From NCBI GenBank assembly GCA_026419785.1, contig JAODTK010003477.1, forward strand, positions 1 through 64,000: a stretch of 64,000 nt of DNA, read 5' to 3'. Both the position numbers and the translations under genes were made by a program. Position 1 is the stretch's first letter. Each line of letters starts with the position of its first letter. Source of the stretch: Sclerodactyla briareus. Its lineage: Eukaryota; Echinodermata; Holothuroidea; Dendrochirotida; Sclerodactylidae. The notes under the pieces were generated by a model, which was given only the letters and a program-made list of their open reading frames with translations, was not told the origin of the DNA and searched no databases. This document shows positions 46,546-61,400 of the stretch, one piece after another.

Positions 46546-49341
46546 TACAGGATTGGGGGCATACGTGTACGAGTATAGCTGAGATAACAAAGATACATCA
46601 TTTAGAAGTCTGAAGAAAAAAAGTTATAATGCTCTTGAACCTGGAACAACGGTGACCCATCATGTACACTTTAGCACAGGATGAGTTGTTACAGTACAAT
46701 CATTCTAGAAGATCATGCATAATCAACATCCATATGGTAAGATGCATCGCAAGTATTTTACTCAAGGGCGAATCATACTAGGATTGAAAAAACCTGTGAC
46801 AACTCTTCTTTGCAAACCCAGGCGCGGAGATTTAGGCAGGGGAAGGTAGGGATTGGCACTCTGCCAAATATTACTGACCCTGCCCCACTACACCATAACT
46901 CCCATTCAGAACGTCTTTACCGATCCAAAGGCTCTCCGCTGCCCCTGCTTGTAAGTTTCAAATTGATAAGACCATGGGACACATGCATGTTGTGTGAGAG
47001 GGTCTCTGTAAATGATTTAAACCAGTACCTCCTGTTGTCAGCAGCATGAATGTGTGTGCGTGCCTGTGTGTGTGTGCGTGCGTTGTGCGTGTGTGATGCG
47101 TGGCTTGTGGGTGCAGGGGATGCATGCATGCATGTGCATGTTTTCTGTAACCAGTGTGTTGTGAGCATACATCTGTGTATGCTTGAGGGTTCTGTTTATA
47201 TTAAGTGAGTTCAATTATACCTTTTTAAACGACAAGCATGAACGAAGGTACCAGACTAGAAAAAGTATGTACCTAATTGCCGATCCTCTACTTCCTCTGT
47301 TTGCTTTTTAAAGATGACATTACATACATGTTAAGCAATTATAAGTTCCGATTATGACCCTGTTTCTGTTTGCAGGAAAATTATGAGAAAAGTAGGGAAT
47401 TAACTTGAATATGAAATAGAGGACAACTCCAAGATCAATTATCTCATCCATACAATTTTCAGTTACAGAGTTAGAGGCCTTTGTGGTCTAAGCAGGACTA
47501 TGTCAGATGGGAAAGCATCCCATCAAGAATAGACATTCTTGGTGTTCTATTCCAAATGTACATATTATCATCACTTCGAAAAATAGTCTCATGAGAGGGA
47601 TTGCTATGTTGGGTTTCTGTTGAAGTACTTCCCCACTACGTGGACCAACAGGGAAGACCTGTGAAAAAGGACATCGTCGCTATGAGTGGTAGGTGTTGAT
47701 GGATACTTTTGTAAGAGAAAGACACTTGAAATCCTGCCACATGGTTGAAATACTACAACACATAACTCAATAAACTACATACGCTATTCTCCTGTTATTC
47801 AACTGTTACATCACACATCATTGCACAATAGGGACATTCCCTGATTCCTCTTCATATGGAACCAGTCTCTAGGAATTCAGACAACTTCAAACATTGTATG
47901 GAAATGTGGTTCAGACCTGTAGATAATAGTTTTCCATTCCTCACAATATCTATAACTCTTGTTACACTTGTAGTAGCCATCTGACTCTATACTTCAATGA
48001 GTACAATAACAAATGTTGGGTCTGTTCAAATGTTCTTAGTTTTTGCAAGAAGAAGAGAAATTTTCAATCCACGGATCTTCTCAGCTTGATACAGAAGAGA
48101 TACATACAAACTGTTGTTCCGGTGGACAAGGCTCTGCTTACTGCGGCAAAACCCCATTGTTAGAGTCGATGAGGTTGAAATAATCCTATAATTATGTCAA
48201 GCACAAATGGGAAAAGTGCTTGCAAAAATACAGAACATTTGAACTGACCCAACATTTGTTATTGTACTGATTTAAGCATAAGAGCAGGATGGCTACCACA
48301 AGTGTAACAAACGTATCATATCTGGAATGACTTTATGGAGGTTGAACGGAATTTTGCGGAATTCAGAACTTGATCTATAACTCTGTTCCAGCCATTCCTG
48401 CAGTTGTCCTTTAATAACACCACGGAGCATGGGCGTGTTGTGTTGGTGTCTCTTATGTTGTCATATGCATGTTCAACCCTCCCGAGTCCCGAGTTATCTC
48501 TGAGCAGGTAGGTGTCACTGCCGCCCACATATCATTGCACTCCCTGGCTCGCGTGTGATCAGTAGAGAGAGAGATGTTGTCTACACACATGTCCTTCCAC
48601 ATCCACGCAGGATCCATTGGGGCTGGCGGTTAGCTACGGGGAATGGGGACCACATGAAGTGATTGCAGCGTGCGGCACCACTGACAGTGGTACACAGGAG
48701 ACACCTGATTATTATTTATTATTTCGAACGACAGAGGTGTCAGTGGACTGCCTCAAGCTGTTAAAGGTGAGTCATCAAGGTACCCCCCCCCCCCCCCCGG
48801 CTTCCCACTTTCCTATTACATATACAAGGAGGAAGATTTAGTCTAGTGGGTTATGTAAAAATTGACTTGCACCTCTTTTGCACGAGTGTTCCTATATACA
48901 TGGGTTTGTTTACAAACTGTGTCATGTTAATTCTGTTTCAATCAGCCTTGGTTCGATCCGTCACTTCTACTAGCTATTAGCCCCTAAATACATCAATAAG
49001 CCCAGGTCCTAATGAAATTTTCACTTGGTCACATTTAGGTAGGCCTGGACTAATTAAAGATGCAGCATGCACTATTTCAATGTTCTGTTGGCAGGGACTG
49101 ACAGTTCAGTGTATGTAGTAATGCATGTGAACTAGGTTTATAGCCTCTGGGGTTGATTTTCTCATTTGAAGCCCTGGTGCTCCTCAATGCAGAAGTCGGG
49201 AAAGTTATCTGAGCCCCTGGTCCTACCATAATAACCCCTGATTCTCATGCTAGAATCCCACAAACCAGGGGCCAGTAACCCCTGGACTCTGATCCCTTAT
49301 CCTGATCCATGTTAAGAATATTGATTCAGTTACTAACTTAC
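46546..49341. other. Non-coding stretch downstream of the last glycerol kinase exon seen
   Basis: A TG-rich low-complexity tract lies at 47047-47102 and a C run at about 48783-48798. I looked on the minus strand for the final glycerol kinase exon or exons (a PSM-ETTALGAA-type string) and did not find them here. Frames at 46810-47049 and 48316-48528 have no family signature. Confidence 0.4.
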
Positions 49342-49461
49342 TGGAATGTCAGCAGATCGGCCTGTTCTGCCATGAGGAGGTTATTAGCTGTCATACCGCC
49401 GTCGACCTGGAGTTCGTCAGCCTGATTGCCTGAATACTGTGATTCATCGCGGCCCAGGGAT
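49342..49461 (-). CDS. GK: Glycerol kinase exon with [12 protein letters not shown]
   Basis: Reads [20 protein letters not shown] then ADLL. The VDGGM-NNLLM block binds the nucleotide and is diagnostic for FGGY kinases. The first ~25 bases are out of frame with this part; an AAMNH string there fits the family's ILDAMN, so several indels are likely. Acceptor GCACAG, donor GTAAGT. Confidence 0.88.
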
Positions 49462-52400
49462 CTGTGCAGAAAAAAACCAGTATGTTCAGTGTTCTGGCCG
49501 GTAATTGACAAAATAACAATCGTTGAAGTGCTTGAATTGTCAAGCTAGATTTTGAGAAGTTTCATTTCAGGGAAGAGGTTTGTTTAGGACCTTCCTTGAC
49601 TACATTCATTCTTTTAGTTTGGGAAATCCTAATCACCATCATTTGCATTTCATGGCTCGTTCTCAATGTATGAGGATAGAGAGGAATGATGCCATGCTCC
49701 CCCCCCCCCCCCACACCACTATGGACAGGCACTTACAGGCCATCGGCACTCAGAGCGGAGAACAGCATAGGCTTAGTCCTTCATCTATAAAACAAGCCTC
49801 ATATTAAAACAGCCTTCTCCTGCAGACCTTTGAGTCCACCCCTTCCCCCTCCCCTCACCCCCACCACTCACCTCTCTTGTCTGAAAGCACACCGCCTCTA
49901 GCACCGCCCTCGCAATGTGAGCTTTACCGCTGAACTGGGTCAAACCGCAAATGATTCTGGGAATGATACAACAAATAGATGAAGTAAATGTCAAGGATGC
50001 CATGACAAGTACACAGACATGAATGTTTATGAGAGCCGTGGCTCATGATAGTCGAGTCAAAAGATAGGAGCTTTTGATTTGAACAGAACAAGGTTGTTCT
50101 TTCAATGAATAACACTATGTCTGTTGCACAAAATTGAAATGTATACTATTTGTTCTTTCATATAGCACCAACAGCGAAATTTGGAGACTCATTGACATTA
50201 CATGTAAGTTTGCTTTGCTTTAAAAGTGAAAAACATTAATACAGCATGTAGCAATTTACTAAAAGGAAAAAAACCTGTGAAATTTGTCAGTATAACACTA
50301 ACCATATTGTTGAGATCATTGTCTCATATGGCAACATTCTAAACATATTTTAAATATTGTTGGCCACTCTATTGCATAGTAACTATATATATAGAAACCT
50401 TCTATGTGATCGTATAATGCGACTTTCTATTCCGATGTCATGTGACAACAATTGTCCAATGAGATGATAAGGATATGAAGAAGTGATATATATGAAATGA
50501 ATGTTATTCACTTTGTCATGTGAAAATGATAGCAGGAAACTGCTATTGATTCCATTTGACAGATTGGAATGGTTAATCATTAGCGGATCATAGATAATCA
50601 CCAGGATCATTTGCTACATTTGCGATAAACAACAGCACAGCAAGAGTAGTGGCCTAGCCTGTGGATAAACCACAATCCAACATTTGAATGATTCTGCTTA
50701 CTTATACGGAACAAGTTACACTCAGAAACAAAAAACACTCATCATAGATACATTTCACCACATAGCAGAAGAATTTATTTATGAAATGAAAAATCTCGCA
50801 AATGTTTGAAATGGAAGTAAAAACAACAATATAAAAAGAAAAAAAAAAATTACTCACCCCCTGGCATCGTTCTGCCAGTATGGAGCAAAGAGCCCAGAGA
50901 AAGCAGGAACAAGTAAACTCCCCCCGTATTCTCAACCTGCTTTGCGAGAGTTTCTGAAGAATAGAAGAGAAAAACAATTCTGGACTCTTTAGGGCAGAAT
51001 TTTGGGGAAGACATAGAGAGGAGCAAGCCGGAACACAAAAATGCGTTGTGATACTTGCCGAATGTGTGATGCTATCAAACATCTGTGACACAATGAGCTG
51101 CCTTGAAGCTTGCAATTGAGGGGAACACTTGGGGCTTTCAACATCTTTTCTCTCCTTAAAGGGCAAGTCCAGCCAAAAATATTGAATGTCATATGATTGT
51201 GCATTGAAAATCATGCCAATCGAACTTTGTTTCCTTTTTATAGCATGTTATAAAGTTTTTTTAATTTTGTTTTTGGTTTTTTTTAAAAAAAGATTATTTT
51301 CATACTGCTAAGTTGGCAATTTTGCAACATTTGATGACATCATATCTACCAATTCTAAGGAAAGGTTTTATATCCCAACTTTTGCCTTATAATCGGTAGA
51401 TATGGCATCACAAAAAGGTTGCCAGTTTGCCCAAATCACCAAATTATATAAATTTGAGGAAGCCATATCGTTCCAACCGAACATGCCATAAACCCTATCA
51501 AGTTATAATTGAATGATTTTTTATTCTCTCTAACATTATACAACCAAAAGACTATTACTGTGTTGGACTTCGCCTTTAATCGCATCCTCCTCTGTTACCA
51601 GAAATCCTTACCAATTTCTGCGGCATCCTTGATCATCTCCATGTTGTCCCTGAGCCACCTGACGGCAGCACCGCTGACCGCCACTGATCCCTGGGGGTGG
51701 GGGAAGAAACGTCAAATGTTAAAACAGGGGGGACGAAAAGGGAGCGGGTGGGGTGAACAATTACCAAGGGGAAACATTGGGCTCCCCATTTGGCTGACCA
51801 TGAACTGCAAGCAGTGAGGAGTTAGATATGATTTTGTGCTTCACCTTTTTTGTCAAGGAGGCAATATTGTCTTGTAACACCCAGCTATTATCGGATGGCG
51901 CCATTCATATGACATCGAGACAGAAATTGTAGTAGCATACTGAGACCAATTTCACGTTGACACCACTGTGACAAAGTACCATATAACAACAATTTTTTTC
52001 ATTGCGACATCACACAAACACGACTGTTGTTTTTCTTTCCCCTGATGCTACCAGATGACGAAGCCTCTCATGTTTGGGCCACTGGTTCGTGGGTTGTTTC
52101 CTCCCCACTGCACTTCTTATACAGAGCACCATGCACAGCTGCAGGCACTCCGTTTTTTTTCTGTTGTATGATACAGACCCAATTCCCCAATTACCCCGCA
52201 TAGTGGAAGTTCCTACCCCACTCAGCCGTAAACTCAACGGCAGAAACCTATGAATAGTGGCTTTCGGAGTATCCTCCAACTTCACTCGGCACATTTTATC
52301 AAAAAACTCAACACCAAGTGAATAGGAAGAGGGCAAGGGTAACATTACCTGATAATTCAATGTTAATTAGCCGTTTTCAAAATCGACTGAAAAAACAATG

Positions 52401-55400
52401 TATCCACATGCAACTATTGATATTCATTACAAATGAAAACCTCAAGCATATCTCTTCTAAGATTAGAGTCAACAACGGCGAGCTAAAATTTCCCAAGAGA
52501 TCATTTCCACTCAACACTGGTTTGTAGGTGGCAGCGTTGCGAGCTAAAATTTCCCAAGAGATCGTTTCTACTCGATTGGGGTTGGTAGCCGGGCGAGGCT
52601 GTTTTATAAGAATATATCCTACAAGTACTCAAAAGGTCAAACATCCTTGAGGCAAAATAGTGGATTTTAAAGCGGCTGTTCGAACGATGACAACCCAACA
52701 TATCTGGGTATACCAAATTCTCCTGAGTCAGTAGTTCCTCAATCCCCAGGTATTCTTCTGATTCATAGGTTTCCTTGATTTCTAATTTTTTTAGATATTT
52801 TGGGGGTTTTCCTATTCCATGGATTTTCTCTCTGACATCTGGGTGTTATTCCGGTTTGAAGAATTTCAATAATTGGTTCTCCTAGATTCCAGATTTACTT
52901 GACCCCCCCCCATCTGTTAATTTTTTTAATTAAAAAAAAAAATGAGTAAGCAGTCATGATAGATGCTTGTTGACTAAAGGTATCTTCAAAGAGGATTACA
53001 CTCCATCCTAACTGTTTGCCAATGAGCAAAAATTTCAAGCTCCATTCAGCTTTTGGAATATTCGAGAATATAAGCACGAATGATATTGGAAATAAATGCC
53101 ATCGTTCGATACCTCATCTATACGAAAAACCTCATTTGAAATTCAGAAGCACTGCAAATTATTTGCAATGTTTGGAGAAAATGGTGATCAGTCGGCAAAT
53201 TCTTAAAAAAAACTAGCCGGCCGTAACAATTTTTTGTTTCGGCCACAAGGGCACTACTCCAGGAAATTACTAGTTTTGACCTAATACTATCATTTCCAAC
53301 AATTATTTTTCCAATTGTAGTTTTTATATCAGTCAATACATAGATTACTACAGTATGGGTAGCTTTGTGGCTGAAAAGGAGGACATGAAATAAAGGCTGA
53401 ATGGAACTTTAATTCAATTTCATAGCTAGTTAATACTGGTAACCTGATGAAGACCTTGCCCACACCACCCAGGGTGCATTTAATATTTTATTGATTGGTG
53501 GATGATTTAATAGTGAGGGTGTCCTTCAAAAATGACCCTTAAAAAAGGATTATTTCACTCTATTCTAATATTAAGATTCGGGTTTATGTCTTGTATCGAG
53601 GCAGCGCCACTTCCCGATTCGTGACTTTCATCCCCGGTCTTGGATACCGATGAGACCTGTGCCCACAACACCCAGGGTGCACGTTCGCTCACCTACTACT
53701 ACACTACAAACCCCTCGCGCCAACGAGCGGTGCCTACTTTCCGTTACCCCTCGCCGGTACCCTCTTTTAACATTGGTAGCGTTAGACATTCAAGGAGACT
53801 GCCGTTGTCTAACAACCAACACTGCCGGAAAAGCCCTCAGTCTTTCACTGGGATTCCGAGCTCTACCGACTTTGACTAAGAGCACAAGATTCAACTAGAT
53901 TTACTCATGATGACACTAATAATTCCCTGCCACAATCAGGTCAAGGAGGAAAGAAACCCAAACTGATAATGAAACCTATATCAGACAAGTGACGTAGTCT
54001 CACCTCCAATGCGTATGTCACAGGGGCGTCTTTACAAGTTTGTAGCCGATCGTCGTGAGCAGCCCATGTTTTGAAATGATGGGATTGGTGCCCGTGTTAT
54101 ATAGGAGAAAGCACCCGGTACCGTATCTGTTAAATGGACGGAGAGAAAAAATATCACGGTGTGATAACAACCATAGAAGATCTCTCCTTCAAGGTACTTG
54201 AAGGACTTTATAGAGATAATTCAAATCACAGTAACCAGCAATTCATAATAAACTTTCTCAATGTTACAGTTCAATGAGATGACAATACTATTGTGTCAGA
54301 ATTGATTGGGGTACGACACAGCGTTAAAGCGAAAAAAAAGTATGTCATCCACAATTGCAAATATTGCAAAAAATCTTCTCTGTTGAACAGTGTGTTACAT
54401 GACAGGGGTTTACATCAGAGAATTTGGAGCAAAATTCACATAAAGTTGCAACCCACCCCGTCCTGTGTTAGAGTTGGGCCCTATGCACAAGCCACGAGTG
54501 CAGATGGATGAGATATCAAAGGGATAGAGCACAGGTGTAATGTTTCAATGACAGCTTTTGCAATTTACAGGGGTGGATTCAGAATGGAGGGATTACGGCA
54601 TGGGCCAATTTATCACAAAATCAATCGTCATTACAATATGATACAACCCTACCAGGAAAATACACCCAGACCTCAGGGCTGCCAGTTGTATGTTCTTCCA
54701 ATACGAATTATCCCTGGCAAACCTTATAACCCAGCTCGAGTAATGATAATAGTCTGGGACCAGCCTAATGGCTATTCCATCTGACCTCATTATTCTCAAA
54801 CAAGGAAACATTCTTCACTTGGTATCGCCTCCACCACAAAATTCTCAACCAACTTCTCAAGCAGGTTTGACATCACTTACACTGCTGTATGTATTTTTAG
54901 CAAGTCTGTGACCCAGTTTGAATATTACTTATCCTCGACCACACATCCAGTTTGAAAATCACTTACGTATTTTTGCCATTCCCTGTTCGAAGCAGCCCTG
55001 CCCGACTAAGGCTGCCTGTTGGTCTCCCAGTATCTGAAAGGAAGAGGAAAATACAGGCTTGATTAGATTTCTATTTTGATATGACAGGTTCAGGAAGCCA
55101 CTTCAGACTCAATTACCACCATTTTCTTGTGACTGTGGACAGACGTTGGACATGATTACCTTTTCTTCTGAACTCCTGCCCAGAGATTGCCAATACAGGT
55201 CTTTAGCCCACACCTGTAGCCAACAGGCCTGTAGCCGGTAGGCTGTAGCAACAGGCCTGTAGCCGGTAGGCTGTAGCCAACAGGCCTGTAGCCGGTAGGC
55301 CTGTAGCCAACAGGCCTGTAGCCGGTAGGCTGTAGCCGTCAGGGCTGTAGGGCAAAGCTGGAAGGGCTGTTGCCAGCAAGTGTGTATTGCTACCAAAGCT

Positions 55401-58400
55401 GCCGTTCAACATCTTCTCTATTCAAAACTTGAGTGAGAGTTTGAATCATTGGGGACTGTATACAGAGACTGGTAGGAGGGGTAGAAGCTTGTTCATCGAT
55501 GCAGCAATGCCAAATTCTCTGGAGATCAGACAATGTACTGCATGAACTCGAAACAAGGTGAACTAGAGGAAATTAGAAGGGAGGCTGAGAGACCAGGGGA
55601 ATGAAAACATAAGACTGGTGGACACTGATAGATCTCTTGTACCCAAGGAATTCTATCAATTCTATTGAGCTATTCTATTTAGCTTTGGCTGCAAGGTGGA
55701 TGCATTGTTTAAATAAATAAATGAATGAAGGTCCGCATTGTTCAACAGGTTCATGTTGCCCACTGTCTCTGCAGGACAACACTCCCCCCCCCCCCCCCCA
55801 CCTCCACGCACACATTTGGCAGATGCTCAACCGACTTTTCTGCAATACAAACAGTAAAATGAGCTGAGGTTTCGCCTCGATACCCGGCCCCGATGAATAA
55901 ACATGAAATGGTGCTCTAGGCAGTACTACCATCTCTCTCTCTCTCTGGGTTAAAACATTCTTTCAAGGAGGAAGGGCAACAGGGTGGGGGGGGCAGGGGG
56001 AATGACTAATGATCAGAATAAAACTGAAGTGACCAATTAATGGGCAACACAACAAACTTACGCCAGATATGGGAGTATCCTTTAGGGGGCCCAAGGTGAG
56101 ATTGCCGTACACCTCCGAGGAACTGCGGATCTCGGGTAGAACACTCTTTGGTATTTCAAAGAAGCTGGAATGAGAGTGAAGGCAGATAAATTAAAGTGAG
56201 ATAGAAACCAACGAATTAGGCACTTGGACAAGGGGGGGGGGGGGGGGGGGGATATGTACAAACGAAAATATGAAATGTATCATTTCAGAAGTTCGTCTTG
56301 CTTTTCATTAGTCTCAAAAAGGTCACTTTTTCCATGGTGTCTTCATGGGCTAATACAGAATGTGCCGTGATGTGTTCGAGAGATCACAGGAAGGCCATTA
56401 TTATAAACGATATAGATAACACACCAATGCGACTGTAGTTGAGTCACGAATAGAACAAACAGCTTCTGGGTTCAAACAGCCAAACATTTGCAACACTTTT
56501 GACAGGAATACCTAAAATCCAGCTAGCTAGGTATATGTCAGACATTCAATGTTAGTATTATATCACACTGAAGACTGTCCTGCCACGCAGAAACAACCCA
56601 TCGACCTTTAGAAATTAAGCCATTACATGATTACAGATAATGAGATTAAAATTACATCGTGTCAGAGGACATAGGGGTACACTGACGATTTGACGTTGCA
56701 CAAACAATCATTTGAAACCTTTTTTTTTTCAATTTTTACAATTTTCCCCTCATGCTCATATCAACAATATCATTCGGAAAGATGGGATGAATTGGTTGCG
56801 AATACGAAGAGTGGTGACAGTTTTAAAAATGTAATAATAGAACTATTGGAGGAGAATATCCTCTACACCCCCGAGCCATTCAGCGGTGAGCATGTACACT
56901 CACAACCATAAACAGCTTCATTAAAATGGCTGCTAATGCTATCAGAGCAGCCCTCACTATAATTGGAGTCTTTGAGTGATATGTGCTTTCTATGCAGTGA
57001 CATGTAATACTTCTTCTCGATCGGAAAAAAAACATGGCATGATCACATGGCCGATTATTACATGCAGTGACATGTAATACTTCTTCTCGATCGGAAAAAA
57101 AACATGGCATAATCGCATGGCTAATTATTCTGATTTATTGAACATCGTGTAATGGACCTTCTAGAATAAGCCCAAATCAGACTCTGTGACAACATCAAAG
57201 GATGGTTAACAGGATATAAATTCTGTATCTCCGACATTCAGTGGATAAATTCTGGTCACATTAACATGTAATGAGCATTTATATGTCACATCGCCAGGTC
57301 TACAAGATGCGTCTGTTAGAGTAATACTTAGGGGGAGGTAAGTTTAGGGAAAATACATTGAATTACTTGAAATATGTTAATTAGTGGAAATGTATCCTCA
57401 GTGTCTTGATAGCTATGATGGAAATGTTATGAATTACCTGCTACTAAGCTTGAACCCACATGGTCGATTGGCTGCCAAGTAATACACCGTGGTATACCGT
57501 ACCACAGCAAAGGGTCACTTAACCATCCACTGGGATTGGAAGGGATTATAGAAGTGTTTAAATACTTTGGCTCTAATTTTTTTAATCATTAATATAGGCA
57601 TATTCCGGGAGTAATGAAGAAGAGGCGTTCAGACCCTAAAACTCATCAAATATTCTTGACAATTGCCATCAGATTCAGGTTTCATCGGCGAGAGGATCCA
57701 ATGGGTTCAGGTCACCAATGACCCTACAATGACGGTCTTGCCCAGGCGGGGGAGGGGGGGTGCATTATGCATGACTGAGTCTCACCTGCAGAGTTGATCA
57801 TCCCATTGTATAGATCTGATGTTCATTAACATGGTACGGCTGGCGTTGGTGCAGTCTGTCACATGAATACCACCCTTGATGCCACCGGTAAAGTCTGCAA
57901 TGGAGAAAAAGTTATAATTTGAAACTTCTCTTCTTATCTTCTTATACCAGAATGGAAAATTACCCAGCTGAGCCCTAATGGCCAAGCAGAGCTACGATAC
58001 ATTTTCAAAGCTTCTGATCTGAACCAGTCAAAAGCTCTAAATACTCAAAACCATGGCAGTTAATAGTCTATGCTTTACGTCTAGGCAAGCAACGCCCCGA
58101 CCTTGCCAACGAACCCGTTTTTTTTTCTGGGGGAGGGGTTAAATAGTTTTCTTCACCTCATTCAAGAGCTGGTCAAGCCGAAAAAAAAACACATTGCAGT
58201 TGTGGGGTGGCCACACAGCGGCAACCACTGATCATAGTGGGAGAATGGCATAGCACAATATCAGTGGACCCTTTGCAATGCACCATACCAGGTCTAATTC
58301 TGCAGTCACAGGTGGGCTGTGAATGCATTTGCAATGTCACGAGGCAAATCACCCAATGCGACTTGACTGACGATCTCCGATAAGGTTGGGTGGCAGTATG

Positions 58401-61400
58401 TTTATACCAGGTTATTCTACCTGAGACCATGGGCCCAAACCTAATACCTGAAACTGAGGGCTCTATCACCACTAGAACTCAAGATAACAATTTCATAACA
58501 GATAATCAATTCAGAGTTTAGGAATAACCTTTTATCTCGGCTTTTCAGTTTCCTAACCCAAAAATTATAATTTCTCCTCATCAACAACATTACCAAACAT
58601 CTAAATAAGGAAACTCAATTTGTACCAGTTTACAATATCTTGTTTATCTCATTCAGAAACTTGTGATTGTCTTAACACACAATTATATGAATATCACCGA
58701 GCACAGACCGGATTGGATTACTTTGGGAGCCAGATCTGTACGAAAATAGAACTGACTCTTTGGATTTATTAATTGCCCAAGCAACACATTCTACAGCCTC
58801 ACTCAATCACCAACCACAATGTCAACTTACCACAATACACAGATTATTGTGAAAAGTCATGATACCACCACAACAAAACAAAAGAAAGGAGATCAACCTT
58901 TATAAATATTAGTCAATATTTGCCACTTCAATTGTAGCACAAACTAGGTCTGTTCGAGTTGCCCCTCTCTCAAATTGGTCTGTCCACGTTGACATAATCC
59001 CTCTTTTATAACGTTCGAACTGATTACCCAAGCGAGTTTTGTTTGGTCTCCTATGGTTGTGTTGGAGAAGGTTTTACCTACCCTCCACTGCTGTGCATTC
59101 AAGGCTCCTCAAAGGCGAGAGCTCTCTAATAGAATACGCAGAATAATTTGCTCCTATTTCAGCTAACAGATGTTGTGTGTGTGTTGCCTGACCTGTGCCA
59201 TTGACGACCACTGCCGGGGTTGCCTGACTGGAACCATGGGACCTGAAACCATGGCCTCTCCTATTCAACTTGAGAGGCACTTGTCATCTGCATGACTCAC
59301 CCCCGATCCCCTTGGCAGGGTTGGTCAGTCAACTGTGCGTCACTGCCAAATACAAGTGGACCCACTAGTGTCACTGTCCCCTAAATGGCAGTCCCACAGA
59401 GCTGACACTTGGGTTTGTCATTTTATATGGCTTATGGAAGAAATAATCTATTGAAGGAGAACCTTTCCAGAAATTAGTAATAATAGTATCTTATGCAATA
59501 CTGTAGCAACGGGTTGGCAACTACCATATAGACTAGCTATGGCAGGACCTACAGAACAGTTCAGTGTTCACACCCTGTTTTTTGCCCCACTGCCCCATTA
59601 TATTCATTATTCACCCTCTTTGAAATATTTTTTCTTCAAAAGTAATCGAAGGTCCTTTTTCCCCTGTCCTGCATAGGCATCAACAATGAAAGGCAGCCTG
59701 GATGTTTATGATCCAATGAATTTATGGGTAAATTGCACAGTAAAGATACACGTAATCATGGGCCAGATACTGTAGCTTTCCATTTCACATGTGTTAACCT
59801 CTTTACGCACAACTTAAATGCACAGGAAGACACCAGTATCAGGCCATACTTTACATTAGATTTCAATGTGTTACCTTCTACGCACAAACAGTAAATTGCA
59901 CAAAACAATACCAATTCAGGCCAGATACTGTGCCTTTCAATGTGTATCTTCCGACCAATATATCAATGCACAGGTAAAGATACACATACAGGCCAGATAA
60001 TGTAGCTTTGAATATGTGTCACCCTCTTAACCATACATTGAATGCACAGTAAAGATACACAGTATCAGGTCAGATACTGTCGCTTGCAATGTGTTACCTT
60101 CTACCACTATATTAAAATGCGCAGTAAAGATACACAGTATCAGGCCAGATTACTGTAGCTTTCAATGTGTTACCACATACATTGAATGCACAGGAAGATA
60201 CACAGTACTAGGGGCCAGCTACTGTAGCTTTGAATATGTTCACCCTCTTACCACATCATGAATGCACCAGTCAGATACAACAGTAGCAGGTCAGATACTG
60301 TAGCTTAATGTGTTACCTTCTTACCACTACATTAAATGCACAGTAAAGATACACCGTATCAGGCCAGATACTGTAGCTTTCAATGTGTTACCTTCTTACC
60401 ACAAACATTAAAGATGCACAGGAACGACACCCAGTATCCCGTACTGGTAACATAGCTTTCAATGTGTTACCTTCTTAACCCACAAACAGTATTGCACAAA
60501 AAATACCAATACTCAGGCCAATACTGTAGTCCTTTCAATGTGTTACCTTCCTACCAGATATATCAATGCACAGTAAAGATACCAGTACTAGGCCAGATCT
60601 TAGCTTTGACTAGGTCACCCTCTTACACTACATTGAAGCTCAGTAAGATACCGTTCAGGTCCATACTTGTAGCGGCATGTGTTTACCTTCTTCTCACATA
60701 GATTAATGCCGTAAAATCACCGTATCAGGCCAGATAACTGTAGCTTTCAATGTGTTACCCATACATTGAATTCACAGGAAAGATACGACAGTACTAGGCG
60801 ATACTGTAGCTTTGAATTATGTGTCACCCTCTTAACCACATACATTGAATGCACAGCAAAGATACACAGTATCAGGTCAGATACTGTAGCTTGCATGTGG
60901 TTTAACCACCTTCACCACGCCATTAAATGCACATAAAGATACACATTATCAGGCAGATACTGTCAGGCTTTTCAATTTGTTACCACATACATTAACTGCA
61001 CAGGCACTAGTAACAGTAATAGGCCCAGATCACGTAGCTTTGAATATGTGTCCCCCCTCTTACCACATACATTGAATGCACAGTAGATACACAGTATCAG
61101 GTCAGATACGTAGATTGCATGTGTACCTTCTACCACATACATTAAATTGCACAGTAAGACACACAGTATCGTGCCAGATACTGAGCATTTCAATGTGTTA
61201 TCCTCTTACCACATACACTAAATGCACAAGAAAGACACACATTATCAGGCAAGAATTACTGGTGCTTTGAATATGTGGTGTTACCTGCTTACCACATATT
61301 GAATGGACTGGGATGGACCACACATCCAAAGTTGTCCTCCGGGAGAGGGGGGAGGTTAAGGGGAAACTTTCAGCTCCTCCGAATATCATGGAGCGCCACC

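Noticed and set aside
48316-48528. Transposase-like or structural gene in a 70-codon minus frame
   Set aside because: Considered as an exon or a DDE remnant, but no catalytic or fold motif could be identified.
50702-51214. 170-codon minus-strand frame
   Set aside because: It crosses a glycerol kinase exon in the wrong frame and the TTAA MITE. The exon in its correct frame matches glycerol kinase, so this frame is a shadow.
59690-61300. CRISPR-like array
   Set aside because: Units are contiguous, vary in every part and have no unique spacers. This is a satellite in an animal intron.
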